A stretch of DNA of 64,000 nt from positions 1 through 64,000 of the forward strand of contig JALFWW010000021.1 of assembly GCA_022786605.1 (NCBI GenBank), read 5' to 3'. A model generated the notes under the pieces. It did no database searches and was not told where the DNA came from. It saw only the letters and a list, made by a program, of their open reading frames with translations. The first letter of the stretch is position 1. Every line of letters begins with the position of its first letter. Both the position numbers and the translations under genes were made by a program. This DNA comes from Clostridia bacterium. GTDB lineage: Bacteria; Bacillota; Clostridia; Lachnospirales; Anaerotignaceae. Of the stretch, positions 34,811-44,702 are shown piece after piece.

Positions 34811-36468
34811 ACCTTAAAGCAGCTGCCGCCCACAAATTCCTTAATAAGTGAGTTGTTAGGGATTTCTGTGCCCGGTGCCGCAAGGAAATAGCCTAAGAAC
34901 TTGATAAGCCGTTTTGCGGTGATATATTCCGGCTGGTCTTCCCCAATGGCAAAGAGCTGGGGTTCCGCATACTGCTTCAGTACGCTCAGTTCGTAAATGG
35001 TCGCGGAGTTGAAAATGGCATCGGCGTTTTCCTGATAAGGGAAAATATTTTCCGCTTCCCCATCGGTCACGTCATTCCATGTACGGATGGTTTCTGCCGC
35101 ATCCCGTCCACGGAACTGATAATCTCGAACAATACGGCGAATCAAACGGCTGTCAGATGTGGAAATGCGGTTATGGTCGTCCACGTTCAGCTGTGTCATG
35201 GCGCTGATGAAAATCTTGAATTTCTGTTCCGCCGGGATTTCCGATGTGAGCATATCGTTGAGCCCGTGGATGCCCTCCAGCACCAGAATTTCCCCTTTCT
35301 TCGCCTGAATACGGTTGCCGTTGTATTCCCGTTTGCCTGTGACAAAGTTATAAGTAGGCAGGTCTACCAATTCCCCCGCGATCATTTTCTTCAGGTCACT
35401 GTTGAGCAAAGGCAGGTCAAGGGCGTGGATATGTTCATAATTCCGCTTGCCGTTTTCATCCACAGGTGTTTTATCCCGTTCCACAAAGTAATCATCCAGA
35501 GAGATTTTATGAGGCTGAATGCCCAATACTTGCAGCTGAATGCACAGGCGGTTGGCAAAGGAAGTCTTACCGGAAGAAGAAGGTCCCGCGATGAGTACCA
35601 CACGGACTTTATCCAAACGCTGATGAATCATATCGGCGATTTCCGCAATCTTCTTTTCGTGAAGGGCTTCATTGATGCGGATAAGGTCACCAAATCTGCC
35701 TTGGGTCAATGTATGGTTCAGTTCTGCCACATTGTTGACACCCATGAGCTGACACCAGCGCATCTGTTCCAGAAATACACCGCTGATCTTTTTGGGATCA
35801 GTAAATTCCCGCAGCACTTCCGGCTGTTTCTGGTCAGGGAAACGGATGAGGAAGCCATTTTCATAAGCCATGAGAGAAAAGACTTTCAAATCCCCTGTGG
35901 ACGCAGGCATATATCCATAGAAATAATCATAGAAGCCATCCAGTTCATAGAGATTCACATTGGACGCACGGCGATAACGGAACAATTCGTCTTTATCGGG
36001 CATGCCCTGTCGTCTGGCGATTTCTCTGGCATCTTCTTTCCGCATGGTGCGTTTGCAGATAGGCAGGTCTGCCGCCACATATTCCCGCATTTTGCCTTCG
36101 ATTTTTGCAAGCACTTCTTCTGTGATTTCCATTTCCGGTTTGCGGATTTCGCAGTAGAGATTTTTCTGCAAAGAATGTTCCACAACCACCAGAGATTCAT
36201 TGCCCCAGAGTTCGTAAACAGCTTTTGTCATCAGAATCAGTACCCCACGGCGATATACCCGCATAGCTTCATCGTTTTCGATGCCATAAAATGTCACATC
36301 GTCGCAAGTGCGGATTTTCTGATGGAGTTCCCGCAGTTTATTTTTCTGTCTTGCCAGCATGATGGGACCATTGACGGTACCGCAAAAATCTTTTGCCACG
36401 TCGGCAAAGGTTGCCCCCTCTGCAATCTCCACCATTTTTCCCATGACGTTGATCTGTCTTGTTTCCAT
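34807..36468 (-). CDS. TGS-domain nucleoside (uridine) kinase
   Basis: 553 residues in three parts: an N-terminal TGS domain (about 1-65), a threonyl/alanyl-tRNA-synthetase-like second domain (about 70-220), and a C-terminal uridine kinase/phosphoribulokinase domain with Walker A AGPSSSGKTS (about 294-303), SLDDYFVERDKTP and LVLEGIHGLND. This fusion is well known in Bacillota as a nucleoside kinase. It should phosphorylate uridine or cytidine, while the tRNA-synthetase-like part has no demonstrated role known to me. First of the unit is Nif3/trmK upstream. Confidence 0.88.
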   Translation of the reverse strand: METRQINVMGKMVEIAEGATFADVAKDFCGTVNGPIMLARQKNKLRELHQKIRTCDDVTFYGIENDEAMRVYRRGVLILMTKAVYELWGNESLVVVEHSLQKNLYCEIRKPEMEITEEVLAKIEGKMREYVAADLPICKRTMRKEDAREIARRQGMPDKDELFRYRRASNVNLYELDGFYDYFYGYMPASTGDLKVFSLMAYENGFLIRFPDQKQPEVLREFTDPKKISGVFLEQMRWCQLMGVNNVAELNHTLTQGRFGDLIRINEALHEKKIAEIADMIHQRLDKVRVVLIAGPSSSGKTSFANRLCIQLQVLGIQPHKISLDDYFVERDKTPVDENGKRNYEHIHALDLPLLNSDLKKMIAGELVDLPTYNFVTGKREYNGNRIQAKKGEILVLEGIHGLNDMLTSEIPAEQKFKIFISAMTQLNVDDHNRISTSDSRLIRRIVRDYQFRGRDAAETIRTWNDVTDGEAENIFPYQENADAIFNSATIYELSVLKQYAEPQLFAIGEDQPEYITAKRLIKFLGYFLAAPGTEIPNNSLIKEFVGGSCFKV

Positions 36469-36492
36469 GACTTTTCTCCTCCTTTTCTCCTC

Positions 36493-37611
36493 TTACAGTG
36501 CCCAGAATGTCTGCCCGTTGACTTTGGAGCAAACCACTTCCAGTGCCCAGCCCTTTTCTGCCGCTGCCTGTTCCAATGCTTTCTGGATCACAGGCACGAT
36601 GAGCACTTCGCTGGCATAATGGGTCACATCAGCCACACAAATGCCTGTTTCCACTGCCTTCTGGGCTTCATGGAATTTGATGTCCGCTGTCAGATAAGCG
36701 TCCGCACCGGCGTAATAAGCAGGCAGTATAAATTCCGCGCCGCTGCCTGTGCAAAGGGCTACCTTCTGAATCATTTTATGTGCATCACCCGTCAGGCGAA
36801 TACTATCCAAACCTAATTTTTCTTTCAGCATTCTGGCAAAGTCCGCAAAAGCCACAGGCGCAGGCAATACGCCCATACGTCCAATGCCTTCTTTTTTGTA
36901 TCTCTGTTCCACAGCGTATACGTCATAAGCCACTTCTTCATAAGGATGGGCTGCTTTCATAGCGGCGATGACATTTGCCGCCTGAGATGCAGGCACCAAA
37001 GCTTCCAGACGGACTTCTTCCACCCGTTCCAGCTTGCCCTGTTCACCCAAGAAAGGATTGCTGCCTTCCATGGGCAGGAAGGTGCTTTCTCCCGGTGCTG
37101 CGAAAGTGCAGCAAGTATAATTGCCGATTTCTCCCGCCCCAGCGTCGCACATGGCTTTCCGCACAACTTCGGCATGGGTCACAGGAACGAATACCACGAT
37201 TTTCTTCAAATCCTCTGCCCATGTTTCTTCTAAGTATGTCAAATCCTGCAAGCCAATGAGTTCTGCCAATACGTCATTGGTGCCGCCTTTTACGATGTCC
37301 AAATTGGTATGAGCGGAAAATGCCGCAATGTTATTCTGAATCAAAGAAATGATTTTGCTGCCCACAGAGGTCTCTGTGGTGATGCTGTCAAATTTCTGGA
37401 ACAACAACATGGGGTGGTGGGTGATAATCATATCTGCCCCCATTTCTGCCGCTTCGGCAATGACTTCTTTTGTCACATCCAGCGCAACCAGTATTTTCTT
37501 CACTTCATGGTCAGGGTCACCCACTGCCAGACCGGGTTTATCCCAGCTTTCCGCCAGTTTTCTGGGAGCAATGCCCTCCATGACTGCCATAATATCTTTT
37601 ACTTGTACCAT
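36493..37611 (-). CDS. Nif3-like dinuclear metal-center protein (YqfO type)
   Basis: 372 residues, the long form with an inserted PII/CutA-like domain (about 125-235, VVFVPVTHAEVVRKAM). Metal-binding residues lie in ITHHPMLLFQKFDS and in the C-terminal DVTHYASE. AAGGAGGC precedes the ATG. It overlaps the end of trmK by 13 nt; the trmK-nif3 pair is conserved in Bacillota downstream of rpoD. Biochemical function is uncertain; GTP cyclohydrolase I type 2 annotations are unproven. Confidence 0.88.
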   Translation of the reverse strand: MVQVKDIMAVMEGIAPRKLAESWDKPGLAVGDPDHEVKKILVALDVTKEVIAEAAEMGADMIITHHPMLLFQKFDSITTETSVGSKIISLIQNNIAAFSAHTNLDIVKGGTNDVLAELIGLQDLTYLEETWAEDLKKIVVFVPVTHAEVVRKAMCDAGAGEIGNYTCCTFAAPGESTFLPMEGSNPFLGEQGKLERVEEVRLEALVPASQAANVIAAMKAAHPYEEVAYDVYAVEQRYKKEGIGRMGVLPAPVAFADFARMLKEKLGLDSIRLTGDAHKMIQKVALCTGSGAEFILPAYYAGADAYLTADIKFHEAQKAVETGICVADVTHYASEVLIVPVIQKALEQAAAEKGWALEVVCSKVNGQTFWAL

Positions 37612-38288
37612 GCTTTCGCCTCCTTGATGACTGCCAGCTTTTCTTCGATTTCCGCCAGACGTTCCGCCGCTTTTGGGGTGCCGCTTTTGCGCAGACCTTC
37701 TGCCACTTTTTCATACTGGGCTTCTTCTCTGGTCAGTTCTTCCCACAAAATGGGGTCTTGTTTCTCCAACAATCTGCCGCCGTAAAACAGAGCCGCAGGT
37801 GTTTTTTTCGTTTCCTCGCCGGGGATACAACGGAAGATATGATAATACTTCCCATCCTCTTTCACCATGATTTCCTCGTCAATGGCAAAGCCAAAATCCC
37901 ATACTGTCTGGCGCACGGCGTCCAAATCATGCTGAGGAGAAAGTATCCATTCTTTCAGGCTTTTTGCCACTTCTTCGCTTTCTTTAAGGATGCGGCAAAT
38001 GAGCATACCGCCCATGCCTGCGATAACGGCGCTTTCCACTTCTCCTGTATGTACAGGCAAAAGTCCGCTGCCCAGACGGGTTTCGATGGCACCTCCTGCA
38101 CCCATGGCGGCAATATTTTCCTTTGCCTTTTCCAGAGGGCCTTTATTCAGGTCACAAGCCAACGCGCGGTCGATTTTCCCCTGTTCATATAAGTACAAAG
38201 GCACATAGCCATGGTCGGTGCCAATGTCCGCCATACTGCGGCGTGTTACCATTCCTGCCACTGCCTGCAATCGTTTTGAAATATCCAT
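37599..38288 (-). CDS. trmK: tRNA (adenine22-N1)-methyltransferase
   Basis: 229 residues from the ATG at 38288 with GGAAACAGG upstream. SAM-binding motif MADIGTDHGYVPLYL (about 19-33), ALACDLNKGPLEKA and VIAGMGGMLICRIL are typical of TrmK (COG2384). The C-terminal coiled helix (AERLAEIEEKLAVIKEAK) is also present. Adjacent to rpoD upstream and nif3 downstream as in Bacillus. Confidence 0.9.
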   Translation of the reverse strand: MDISKRLQAVAGMVTRRSMADIGTDHGYVPLYLYEQGKIDRALACDLNKGPLEKAKENIAAMGAGGAIETRLGSGLLPVHTGEVESAVIAGMGGMLICRILKESEEVAKSLKEWILSPQHDLDAVRQTVWDFGFAIDEEIMVKEDGKYYHIFRCIPGEETKKTPAALFYGGRLLEKQDPILWEELTREEAQYEKVAEGLRKSGTPKAAERLAEIEEKLAVIKEAKAWYK

Positions 38289-38310
38289 AACCTGTTTCCT
38301 TTCTATGCAA

Positions 38311-38354
38311 AACAGGCGGCAAGCATACCCCTTTTGGGTACGCCTGCCGCCTGC
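38311..38354 (-). terminator. Terminator of rpoD
   Basis: CAGGCGGCA pairs with TGCCGCCTG with an inner ACCC/GGGT stem, followed by TTTT on the minus strand. Confidence 0.75.
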
Positions 38355-38366
38355 CACTTGTGTTTC

Positions 38367-39440
38367 TTATTCCAGATAATCTTTCAGTTTTTTGCTGCGG
38401 CTGGGATGACGCAGTTTACGCAGGGCTTTTGCCTCGATCTGACGGATTCTTTCTCGTGTGACATTGAATTCTTTGCCCACTTCTTCCAGTGTTCTGGCAC
38501 GTCCGTCGTCCAGACCAAAGCGCAGACGCAATACCTTTTCTTCCCTTTCGGTGAGGGTATCCAGCACTTCGATGAGCTGTTCTTTCAGCAGAGTAAAGGC
38601 AGCCGCTTCCGCAGGGGCGGGAATGTCGTCATCGGGGATAAAGTCACCCAGATGGCTGTCTTCTTCTTCGCCGATGGGAGTTTCCAGAGAAACAGGTTCC
38701 TGTGCAATCTTCATGATTTCACGTACCTTTTCTTCGGGCATCTGCATTTCCACTGCCAGTTCTTCCGCGGTCGGTTCACGGCCTAATTCCTGCAGCAGCT
38801 GTCTGGAGATACGAATGAGTTTATTGATGGTTTCCACCATGTGTACGGGGATACGGATGGTTCTTGCCTGATCGGCAATGGCTCTGGTGATTGCCTGGCG
38901 AATCCACCATGTGGCATAGGTGGAGAATTTATAGCCCTTGTGGTAATCGAATTTTTCCACGGCTTTGATGAGCCCCAGATTGCCTTCCTGAATCAGGTCA
39001 AGGAACAGCATCCCACGACCTACATATCTTTTGGCGATGCTGACAACCAGACGCAGGTTGGCTTCTGCCAGTTTCTTTTTGGCAGCTTCGTCGCCTTCTT
39101 CCATGCGCTGTGCCAGTTCCACTTCTTCCTCTGCGGACAGCAGAGGCACTTTGCCGATTTCCTTCAGATACATTCTGACAGGGTCGTTGATATTGATGCC
39201 TTCGGGCAGTGTCAGGTCAAGGTCTTTTTCCACTTCTTCTTCTGCGTCCAGGTTGCCCAGGATATCAATGCCCTGTGTTTCCAGATATTCATAAATCCGA
39301 TCGATGCGGTCGGGGTCCAAGTCCAAATCCGCCAGATGGTCCATGACCTCTTTATACTCTAATACGCTTTTCTTCTTTTTGCCCATGGCAACCAGTTCTT
39401 CCAGTCTGGTCAACAATGTGGTTTCTTCGACGGATTTCAA
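38367..39440 (-). CDS. rpoD: RNA polymerase primary sigma factor
   Basis: 357 residues. A short region 1.1-like N-terminus (1-60), region 1.2 ([17 protein letters not shown]), region 2 ([16 protein letters not shown], then [18 protein letters not shown] and [15 protein letters not shown]), region 3, and region 4 with [18 protein letters not shown]. No large non-conserved insert, as in most Bacillota sigma-A proteins. Follows dnaG by 40 nt, the standard macromolecular-synthesis operon order. Confidence 0.97.
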   Translation of the reverse strand: MKSVEETTLLTRLEELVAMGKKKKSVLEYKEVMDHLADLDLDPDRIDRIYEYLETQGIDILGNLDAEEEVEKDLDLTLPEGININDPVRMYLKEIGKVPLLSAEEEVELAQRMEEGDEAAKKKLAEANLRLVVSIAKRYVGRGMLFLDLIQEGNLGLIKAVEKFDYHKGYKFSTYATWWIRQAITRAIADQARTIRIPVHMVETINKLIRISRQLLQELGREPTAEELAVEMQMPEEKVREIMKIAQEPVSLETPIGEEEDSHLGDFIPDDDIPAPAEAAAFTLLKEQLIEVLDTLTEREEKVLRLRFGLDDGRARTLEEVGKEFNVTRERIRQIEAKALRKLRHPSRSKKLKDYLE

Positions 39441-39480
39441 AGCAATCCTCCCTTTCTGTGTTCCTTATAGTCTAACCATA

Positions 39481-41259
39481 TCAGATGGTAATATGCAGTG
39501 CCTCCAGCTTTCTTTTCTCCTCCACCAGCTGTTGGATTTCCTCCACAGTGGATGCCTGTGCCGTTTTTCGGTCGATCTTTGCCCGCTTCAATACTTTTGC
39601 GGCTTCATTGACGGCTTTTTGCAGGTCGATTCCATCGTCTGCCAGTGGTTGTGCCGCGAAAATCTCCGTGACACGCCGTTGTGCTTCGCCTTCCTCAAAA
39701 AAACTGATCAGTTCCGCAGGGAACACATTCCCCGCTTCTTCCCATAAAGTGCCCATAGCCGCAAATGCTTTGCCGTAGACCTCCGTGGGAAAATCGTCCT
39801 CATCCAACACCTTCTGTAAAATTTCATATATATGCCGATGGCTGGCAGAAAAATACAATAAACTTTTCTGGGCGTCCAACAGCCCCTGATCTTCCTTTTC
39901 TCTGCCGCCGTACTGCCTTTGCATCTGTATCTGCCGCTTCTGGGCTTCCTGCTGGAATGCCTCGTCCTCTTTGCGGCGGAGTTTCCGTATTTCATTCTGG
40001 ATGGCGCTTTCCTCCACCCCTGTCATACGGCTGACTTCGGCGGTATACACATCCCGCTCGATGTCGCTTTCCAATTTTGTCAAAATCTGCGCCGCCTCTG
40101 TGGCAAAGCGCACCCGATGTTCCGGGTTGTCCAGCGCGTATTTCCTGCGGATGCAGGCGATCTGGAACGATATATAATGAACGGCATTGACCAGCAGCTT
40201 GGAAAACTCCGCTGAGCCGTTTTGTTTGATAAATTCGTCGGGGTCTTTGCCGTCAGGCACCTGTGTCACCCGTACATGGAATCCATTTTCCACCAATACG
40301 GGAATGGCACGGAGAGCGGCGTTTGTGCCTGCTTCGTCGCTGTCATAAAGCAGGATCACGTCCTCGGCGTATTTCTTCAGTGTCATGGCGTGTTCCCGGT
40401 TGAATGCCGTTCCAAGCGACGCCACCACGTTATGGAATCCTGCCTGATAGACAGAAATCATATCCATATATCCTTCCACCAGAATGAGTTCCTTCTTTCT
40501 GGCGGCTTTGGCAAAATTCAGCCCGTATAAATTGCGGCTTTTGCTGAACAGTATGGTTTCGGGGGAGTTCAAATATTTTGGTTCCCCCTTGCTTAGGATT
40601 CTGCCGCCGAACCCTACCACCCGACCTTGGGCGTCAAATATGGGGAACATAAGCCGTCCCCGGAAACGGTCGTGGTAGCCGCTTCCTTCCTTATCGGGAA
40701 TGACTAAGCCGCTTTTGACCATATCCTCTACGGAATATCCCAATCCTTTCAAGTGGTCGAAAAGGGCATGTCTGCGGTCTGGGGAATAACCGATGCCGAA
40801 CTTTCTGGCTAAGTTTGGCTTCAATTGCCGCCGTTCCAGATAAGCCCGTGCAGGCGCGCCTTCTTCCGACTGGAGGGTGTCATAATAAAACCTTCCTGCC
40901 GCCCGATGCATCTCAAAGAGCCTTGTTTTCAGCCGCTCCATGGCGAGAGCCTGTCCCGTCATCTGAGGCTCCGGCAAAGGGATGTTGGCGCGTTCTGCCA
41001 GTTTTTTCACCGCTTCGGGAAAATCACAGTTTTCCATTTCCATGAGAAAGCCGTATACATTCCCAGACGCTCCACAGCCGAAACAGTAATAAAACTGTTT
41101 TTCACTGTTGACGGAAAAAGACGGGGTCTTTTCGTGATGAAAAGGGCAAAGTCCGAAATAAGAACTGCCCTTCTGCTTCAAGGGGACATACTGGGAAATG
41201 ACATCCACAATGTCATTTTGCATACGGATTTCCTCAATCAATTCTCTCGGATACCGCAT
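39481..41259 (-). CDS. dnaG: DNA primase
   Basis: 592 residues from the ATG at 41259 with GGGGGAGG upstream. CHC2 zinc ribbon (CPFHHEKTPSFSVN ... YYCFGCG) at about 40-65, the RNA polymerase domain, Toprim motif LILVEGYMDMISVY (about 255-268) with the acidic DSDEAG, and a C-terminal helicase-interaction region. It makes RNA primers for replication. Confidence 0.96.
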   Translation of the reverse strand: MRYPRELIEEIRMQNDIVDVISQYVPLKQKGSSYFGLCPFHHEKTPSFSVNSEKQFYYCFGCGASGNVYGFLMEMENCDFPEAVKKLAERANIPLPEPQMTGQALAMERLKTRLFEMHRAAGRFYYDTLQSEEGAPARAYLERRQLKPNLARKFGIGYSPDRRHALFDHLKGLGYSVEDMVKSGLVIPDKEGSGYHDRFRGRLMFPIFDAQGRVVGFGGRILSKGEPKYLNSPETILFSKSRNLYGLNFAKAARKKELILVEGYMDMISVYQAGFHNVVASLGTAFNREHAMTLKKYAEDVILLYDSDEAGTNAALRAIPVLVENGFHVRVTQVPDGKDPDEFIKQNGSAEFSKLLVNAVHYISFQIACIRRKYALDNPEHRVRFATEAAQILTKLESDIERDVYTAEVSRMTGVEESAIQNEIRKLRRKEDEAFQQEAQKRQIQMQRQYGGREKEDQGLLDAQKSLLYFSASHRHIYEILQKVLDEDDFPTEVYGKAFAAMGTLWEEAGNVFPAELISFFEEGEAQRRVTEIFAAQPLADDGIDLQKAVNEAAKVLKRAKIDRKTAQASTVEEIQQLVEEKRKLEALHITI

Positions 41260-41318
41260 TGTCCTCCCCCCTTTCCGTCTTTTTGGAAACAACGTTTCTG
41301 GAATTTCCGTAAACATTG

Positions 41319-41350
41319 GAGAAAGGAAGCTGTTACACTTCCTTTCTCCT
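41319..41350. other. Hairpin in the dnaG leader
   Basis: A perfect 12-bp inverted repeat (GGAGAAAGGAAG / CTTCCTTTCTCC) lies 60 bp upstream of the dnaG start in the dgt-dnaG gap. There is no T-run on either side, so it is a leader structure or processing site rather than a clear terminator. A weaker hairpin with a T-tail at 41425-41456 may terminate dgt. Confidence 0.5.
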
Positions 41351-41467
41351 GCTATACTCTATGATTTCGACATTTCCCCGAAAAATCCTCCCTTTTGGCG
41401 ACGTTTTGTATATTTGTACAAAAACCGACCGCAAAAGACCGATTTTTCGCAAAAATCCATCAATAAA

Positions 41468-42481
41468 TCAAAGGACGCTCCATTCCGCAGGAATAAAGAG
41501 TTTCTTAAACCTTGCCACGGCAAAACGGTCTGTCATGCAGGCGACATAATCACAAACGGTCTGTTCCACCGTTTCCCCTTCTTCCATGAGGCGGCGGAAC
41601 TCTCCCTCCATCTCCTGTGGATGTTCCAGATAGTAGGCAAAGAGGTCGCCTACGATTTTCTGGGCTTTTTCATGCTCACTGGTGGCAATGTCACTGTGGT
41701 AGACCTTCTGGAACATAAATGCCCTGAGTCCCGTGAGGGTCGCCCGCATTTCCGTGCTCATGCGGATATCGCCGGTGCCGGTACTATGTAATATGGTATC
41801 CCGTATCATGGCATTGATGCGTTTGCTGGACGTTCCTCCTATGACTGCCACATATTCCGCCGGAATCTCCTCGGGGCGGAGCATGCCTGCTCGAATGGCA
41901 TCGTCAATGTCGTGGTTGGTATATGCGATTTTGTCTGAAAGCTGTACAATTTTCCCTTCCAATGTGGCAGGGTGCCCACTGGTGCGGTGGTTCAGGATGC
42001 CGTCCCGCACTTCCCAAGTGAGATTCAGCCCCTTGCCGTCTTTTTCCAGACGGTCTGCCACACGCAGGCTCTGTTCGTTATGGGCAAAGCCCCCTCTGTC
42101 TTTGCAGAGTTCATCCAGTTTCCGCTCTCCGGCGTGCCCAAAAGGCGTATGCCCTAAGTCGTGCCCCAAAGCAATGGCTTCTGTCAAATCCTCATTGAGC
42201 CGCAAGGCTCTGGCAATGGTGCGGGCGATCTGGGCAACCTCCAAAGTATGAGTCAGGCGGGTGCGGTAGTGATCTCCTTCGGGAGAGATGAACACCTGTG
42301 TCTTATGCTTCATGCGCCGAAAAGCTTTGCAGTGGATGATGCGGTCTCTGTCCCGCTGAAAATCCGTACGGAAATCACACTTTTCCTCGGGGCGCAGCCG
42401 CCCTTTGGACGCGGCGCTTTTTGCCGCCAGAGAACTCAGTATTTTTTCCTCCAATTCTTCCTGAAACAAACGGTACTCCAT
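41468..42481 (-). CDS. dgt: Deoxyguanosinetriphosphate triphosphohydrolase-like protein
   Basis: 337 residues from the ATG at 42481 (AGGAGGG is 7 nt upstream). HD-domain metal ligands: His in RLTHTLEVAQIAR, HD in GHDLGHTPFGHAG, and Asp in QLSDKIAYTNHD. N-terminal FQRDRDRIIHCKAFRRMKHKTQVF is the family signature. It converts dNTPs to deoxynucleosides and triphosphate. The dgt-dnaG-rpoD order is common in clostridia. Confidence 0.9.
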   Translation of the reverse strand: MEYRLFQEELEEKILSSLAAKSAASKGRLRPEEKCDFRTDFQRDRDRIIHCKAFRRMKHKTQVFISPEGDHYRTRLTHTLEVAQIARTIARALRLNEDLTEAIALGHDLGHTPFGHAGERKLDELCKDRGGFAHNEQSLRVADRLEKDGKGLNLTWEVRDGILNHRTSGHPATLEGKIVQLSDKIAYTNHDIDDAIRAGMLRPEEIPAEYVAVIGGTSSKRINAMIRDTILHSTGTGDIRMSTEMRATLTGLRAFMFQKVYHSDIATSEHEKAQKIVGDLFAYYLEHPQEMEGEFRRLMEEGETVEQTVCDYVACMTDRFAVARFKKLFIPAEWSVL

Positions 42482-42513
42482 TCTCATCCCTCCTTTTGCG
42501 AGATTTTTCGGGC

Positions 42514-43140
42514 TCATACATAATCCCCTTTATCTGTCATGATCCATTTGCCGTCTATGTTCTGAAATTCCAGCGTCACCGTCTGGTCATACTCCTCAAA
42601 GAGCAGATAATCCACGGAAACATAATACTTATCGTCTTCCTGCTCCACAAATTTGAGGCTGTCCAGATCAAGGGTCACCGCGCCGTAACCTCTGCTGCCC
42701 CGCCGCAAATAAAGGGCGCCTTCGTATTCCAGAAAATCATCACGGAACACTTGGTCAATGACAGCGTCTGACAGGTAGTTCCGCAGGCTGTCCCGGACTT
42801 CCTCATTTGTCTGGAAATTAGATACCTTATAATAGGAAGACATGGTGGGGTCTTCAAAATAAGATGCCACCTGTTCCTCCTCACCGGGAAGATAGAGTTT
42901 TGCCACCTTTCCCTCGCCATTGTCATAAGCTTCTTCGCTTTCATAAACCCCATAATAAGTGGTATCGATGTCCATTTCTGCCCCAAACAGCTCCAATTCG
43001 CACTGATTCAGGCATTCCACATTGGGCTTGATCTCCTCTAGAAAGGCGGTTTCATCAAAAGTCGTTTTTTCGTCTTTGGCGGCACAGGCTGTCACCAAAC
43101 ATACTGCCGTCAAAAGTAATATCCATTTCAGATGTTTCAT
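42514..43140 (-). CDS. Lipoprotein of unknown function
   Basis: 208 residues. Signal peptide with lipobox VTAC (C19), then an acidic extracellular domain rich in Tyr and Glu with no recognised family. AGGAGGG precedes the ATG. It ends 32 nt before dgt and may be cotranscribed. The C-terminal DYLLFEEYDQTVTLEFQNID and GKWIMTDKGD suggest a beta-rich fold of the kind seen in NTF2-like or DUF-type lipoproteins. Confidence 0.75.
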   Translation of the reverse strand: MKHLKWILLLTAVCLVTACAAKDEKTTFDETAFLEEIKPNVECLNQCELELFGAEMDIDTTYYGVYESEEAYDNGEGKVAKLYLPGEEEQVASYFEDPTMSSYYKVSNFQTNEEVRDSLRNYLSDAVIDQVFRDDFLEYEGALYLRRGSRGYGAVTLDLDSLKFVEQEDDKYYVSVDYLLFEEYDQTVTLEFQNIDGKWIMTDKGDYV

Positions 43141-43232
43141 ATCTATCCCTCCTTTTTTCTTTGCCTATATTACTGCTTACTAAAAAAATACGCTCCTTCT
43201 TAGAAAAAATCCTCTTTTTTCTGTAAAAAAAC

Positions 43233-43262
43233 AAGGAAAACCCTGTAAAATCCAAGGTTTCC
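43233..43262 (-). terminator. Terminator of the two small membrane-protein genes
   Basis: GGAAAACC pairs with GGTTTCC and is followed on the minus strand by TTGTTTTTTT. Confidence 0.65.
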
Positions 43263-43268
43263 CCGTTC

Positions 43269-43613
43269 TTAACCGCCGATGAAATAAATGGCGCATTTCA
43301 CAGCATTGAAAACAGCCATGGCTGTCCCTGCCAACGCGAAAAATCTCAATTGCCGCTCATACCCATCCGATGCCCAATGCCACGCGTTCTGTGTCTGCCG
43401 GTACTCCCGTAGCATACACCAGTACAAAAGGGCGCACAGTCCAAAGAATACCGTTGTCCATGCGGAGATTGCCGCCAAAGGCTTTGTCATCTGATACTGC
43501 TCAAATACCCCCGCCAGCAGATCCAAAAACAGACAGACAGTCAACACTTTCTGCATATTGTTTCGGATGAAAGGATGACGGTCTAAAAATAAAAGCAATT
43601 TCGGTTTTTCCAT
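43269..43613 (-). CDS. Small membrane protein, function unknown
   Basis: 114 residues with three hydrophobic segments (about 23-38, 48-68, 90-112) and an N-terminal basic helix. AAAGGAAG precedes the ATG. It follows the 43629-43910 gene by 15 nt, so the pair forms a unit. No family recognised. Confidence 0.65.
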   Translation of the reverse strand: MEKPKLLLFLDRHPFIRNNMQKVLTVCLFLDLLAGVFEQYQMTKPLAAISAWTTVFFGLCALLYWCMLREYRQTQNAWHWASDGYERQLRFFALAGTAMAVFNAVKCAIYFIGG

Positions 43614-43628
43614 AAAATTCTTCCTTTC

Positions 43629-43910
43629 TCAAAAGGTATAAACACCCAAAATCAGGCACCCGACACAAATGCCAAAACAAAGGACGCCTGTGACCTTTCT
43701 GTTTCTGCGTTCTTTATCCGCTGACATTTTTCCGGCAGACAGGAGCCAAAACCTGCCATAAAGGAAGAAGAACACAGCCATGATGATATGCACCGCCCAG
43801 TATGCCCTCCACCTTTCCCAAAGCTTGAAATAATTGGCTGCCAGATATACACACACGATCAAATGCAGATATACCCAGTATTTCTCAAAAAAATCATCCA
43901 TCTTTTTCAT
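43629..43910 (-). CDS. Small membrane protein, function unknown
   Basis: 93 residues, three hydrophobic segments with a charged loop SAGKMSADKERRNRK before the last. GGGGG lies upstream of the ATG at 43910; a second ATG two codons on is possible. First gene of a two-gene unit. Confidence 0.65.
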   Translation of the reverse strand: MKKMDDFFEKYWVYLHLIVCVYLAANYFKLWERWRAYWAVHIIMAVFFFLYGRFWLLSAGKMSADKERRNRKVTGVLCFGICVGCLILGVYTF

Positions 43911-43978
43911 TCCACTGCCCCCCTTTCCCCAGCATAGCAGAGAAAACGCGGCTTGTCCATGGATACAAAAAATCCAGC

Positions 43979-44160
43979 CAAAGCAAATTCTCCTTCAGAA
44001 AACACTGCTTTTCCTTTTCCTTGATTTCTTAAGGGAAATTGTGACAGCTGTCTTCAGAAGAAAACATACCAAATAAAATCTCAGTAAAAATAAGAAAGCT
44101 GGAATCCTCTATATTTGACAAGGATTTCAGCTTTCTTTGTTTTCTTATGAAGATGCTCCG
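43979..44160 (+). repeat. Dispersed two-hairpin repeat, copy R7
   Basis: Hairpin 1 (AGCAAATTCTCCTTCAGAAAAC ... TTTCTTAAGGGAAATTGTG) is partly decayed. Hairpin 2 keeps AAGAAAGCTGGAATCC / GGATTTCAGCTTTCTT and outer CTTCAGAAGAAAACA / TGTTTTCTTATGAAG arms. It lies directly after the XRE gene and is inverted relative to R8. Confidence 0.85.
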
Positions 44161-44163
44161 AAA

Positions 44164-44589
44164 TCACGACTGGAATTCTTTGAAATATGTTTTTGCGAAA
44201 ATATCCTTCAATGCCAGCATGGCATCTTCGGCGGAATAGCCGTATGTTTTCTGAACTTCCCGCATCATAGCGGCAAACTGGGCTTCATAAAGGGCGCAGT
44301 CCATTTCCTGCTGATACGTCACCAATATGGGATAGAGCTTCGTCCAGTCCACCACGTAGCCCGTTTCTGTTTGTTTGATTTCCGGTTGTTTTTCTTCCTC
44401 TGCCAAAAGGCTGTTGCAGTCTGTTTCCAGAGTTTCAGCCAGTTTTACCAATCCCGGCACCGTAGGCATAGTGGTGCCCGCTTCCCATTTGGAAACAGTC
44501 TGTCTTGCCACCTGTAATTTTTCTGCCAGCTGTTCCTGTGTCAGATTGGCGTTCTTTCTTGCCTTTGCGATATTTTTTCCCAAATCCAT
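44164..44589 (-). CDS. XRE-family transcriptional regulator
   Basis: 141 residues. N-terminal HTH (about 3-60): IAKARKNANLTQEQLAEKLQVARQTVSKWE. The C-terminal part (75-141) is helical and not a known sensor domain. AGGAGGG precedes the ATG. Flanked by inverted repeat copies R7 and R8. Targets are unknown and no gene lies close enough to suggest one. Confidence 0.85.
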   Translation of the reverse strand: MDLGKNIAKARKNANLTQEQLAEKLQVARQTVSKWEAGTTMPTVPGLVKLAETLETDCNSLLAEEEKQPEIKQTETGYVVDWTKLYPILVTYQQEMDCALYEAQFAAMMREVQKTYGYSAEDAMLALKDIFAKTYFKEFQS

Positions 44590-44702
44590 GAAAATCCCTC
44601 CTTATTTATCATGGTAACAAAAACACGCCGTCCTTTCCACCACCTGACAGGCAAAAACGCACGCCGGAAGCGCATTTTTCCAATCAAAAAACGGATGAGC
44701 CA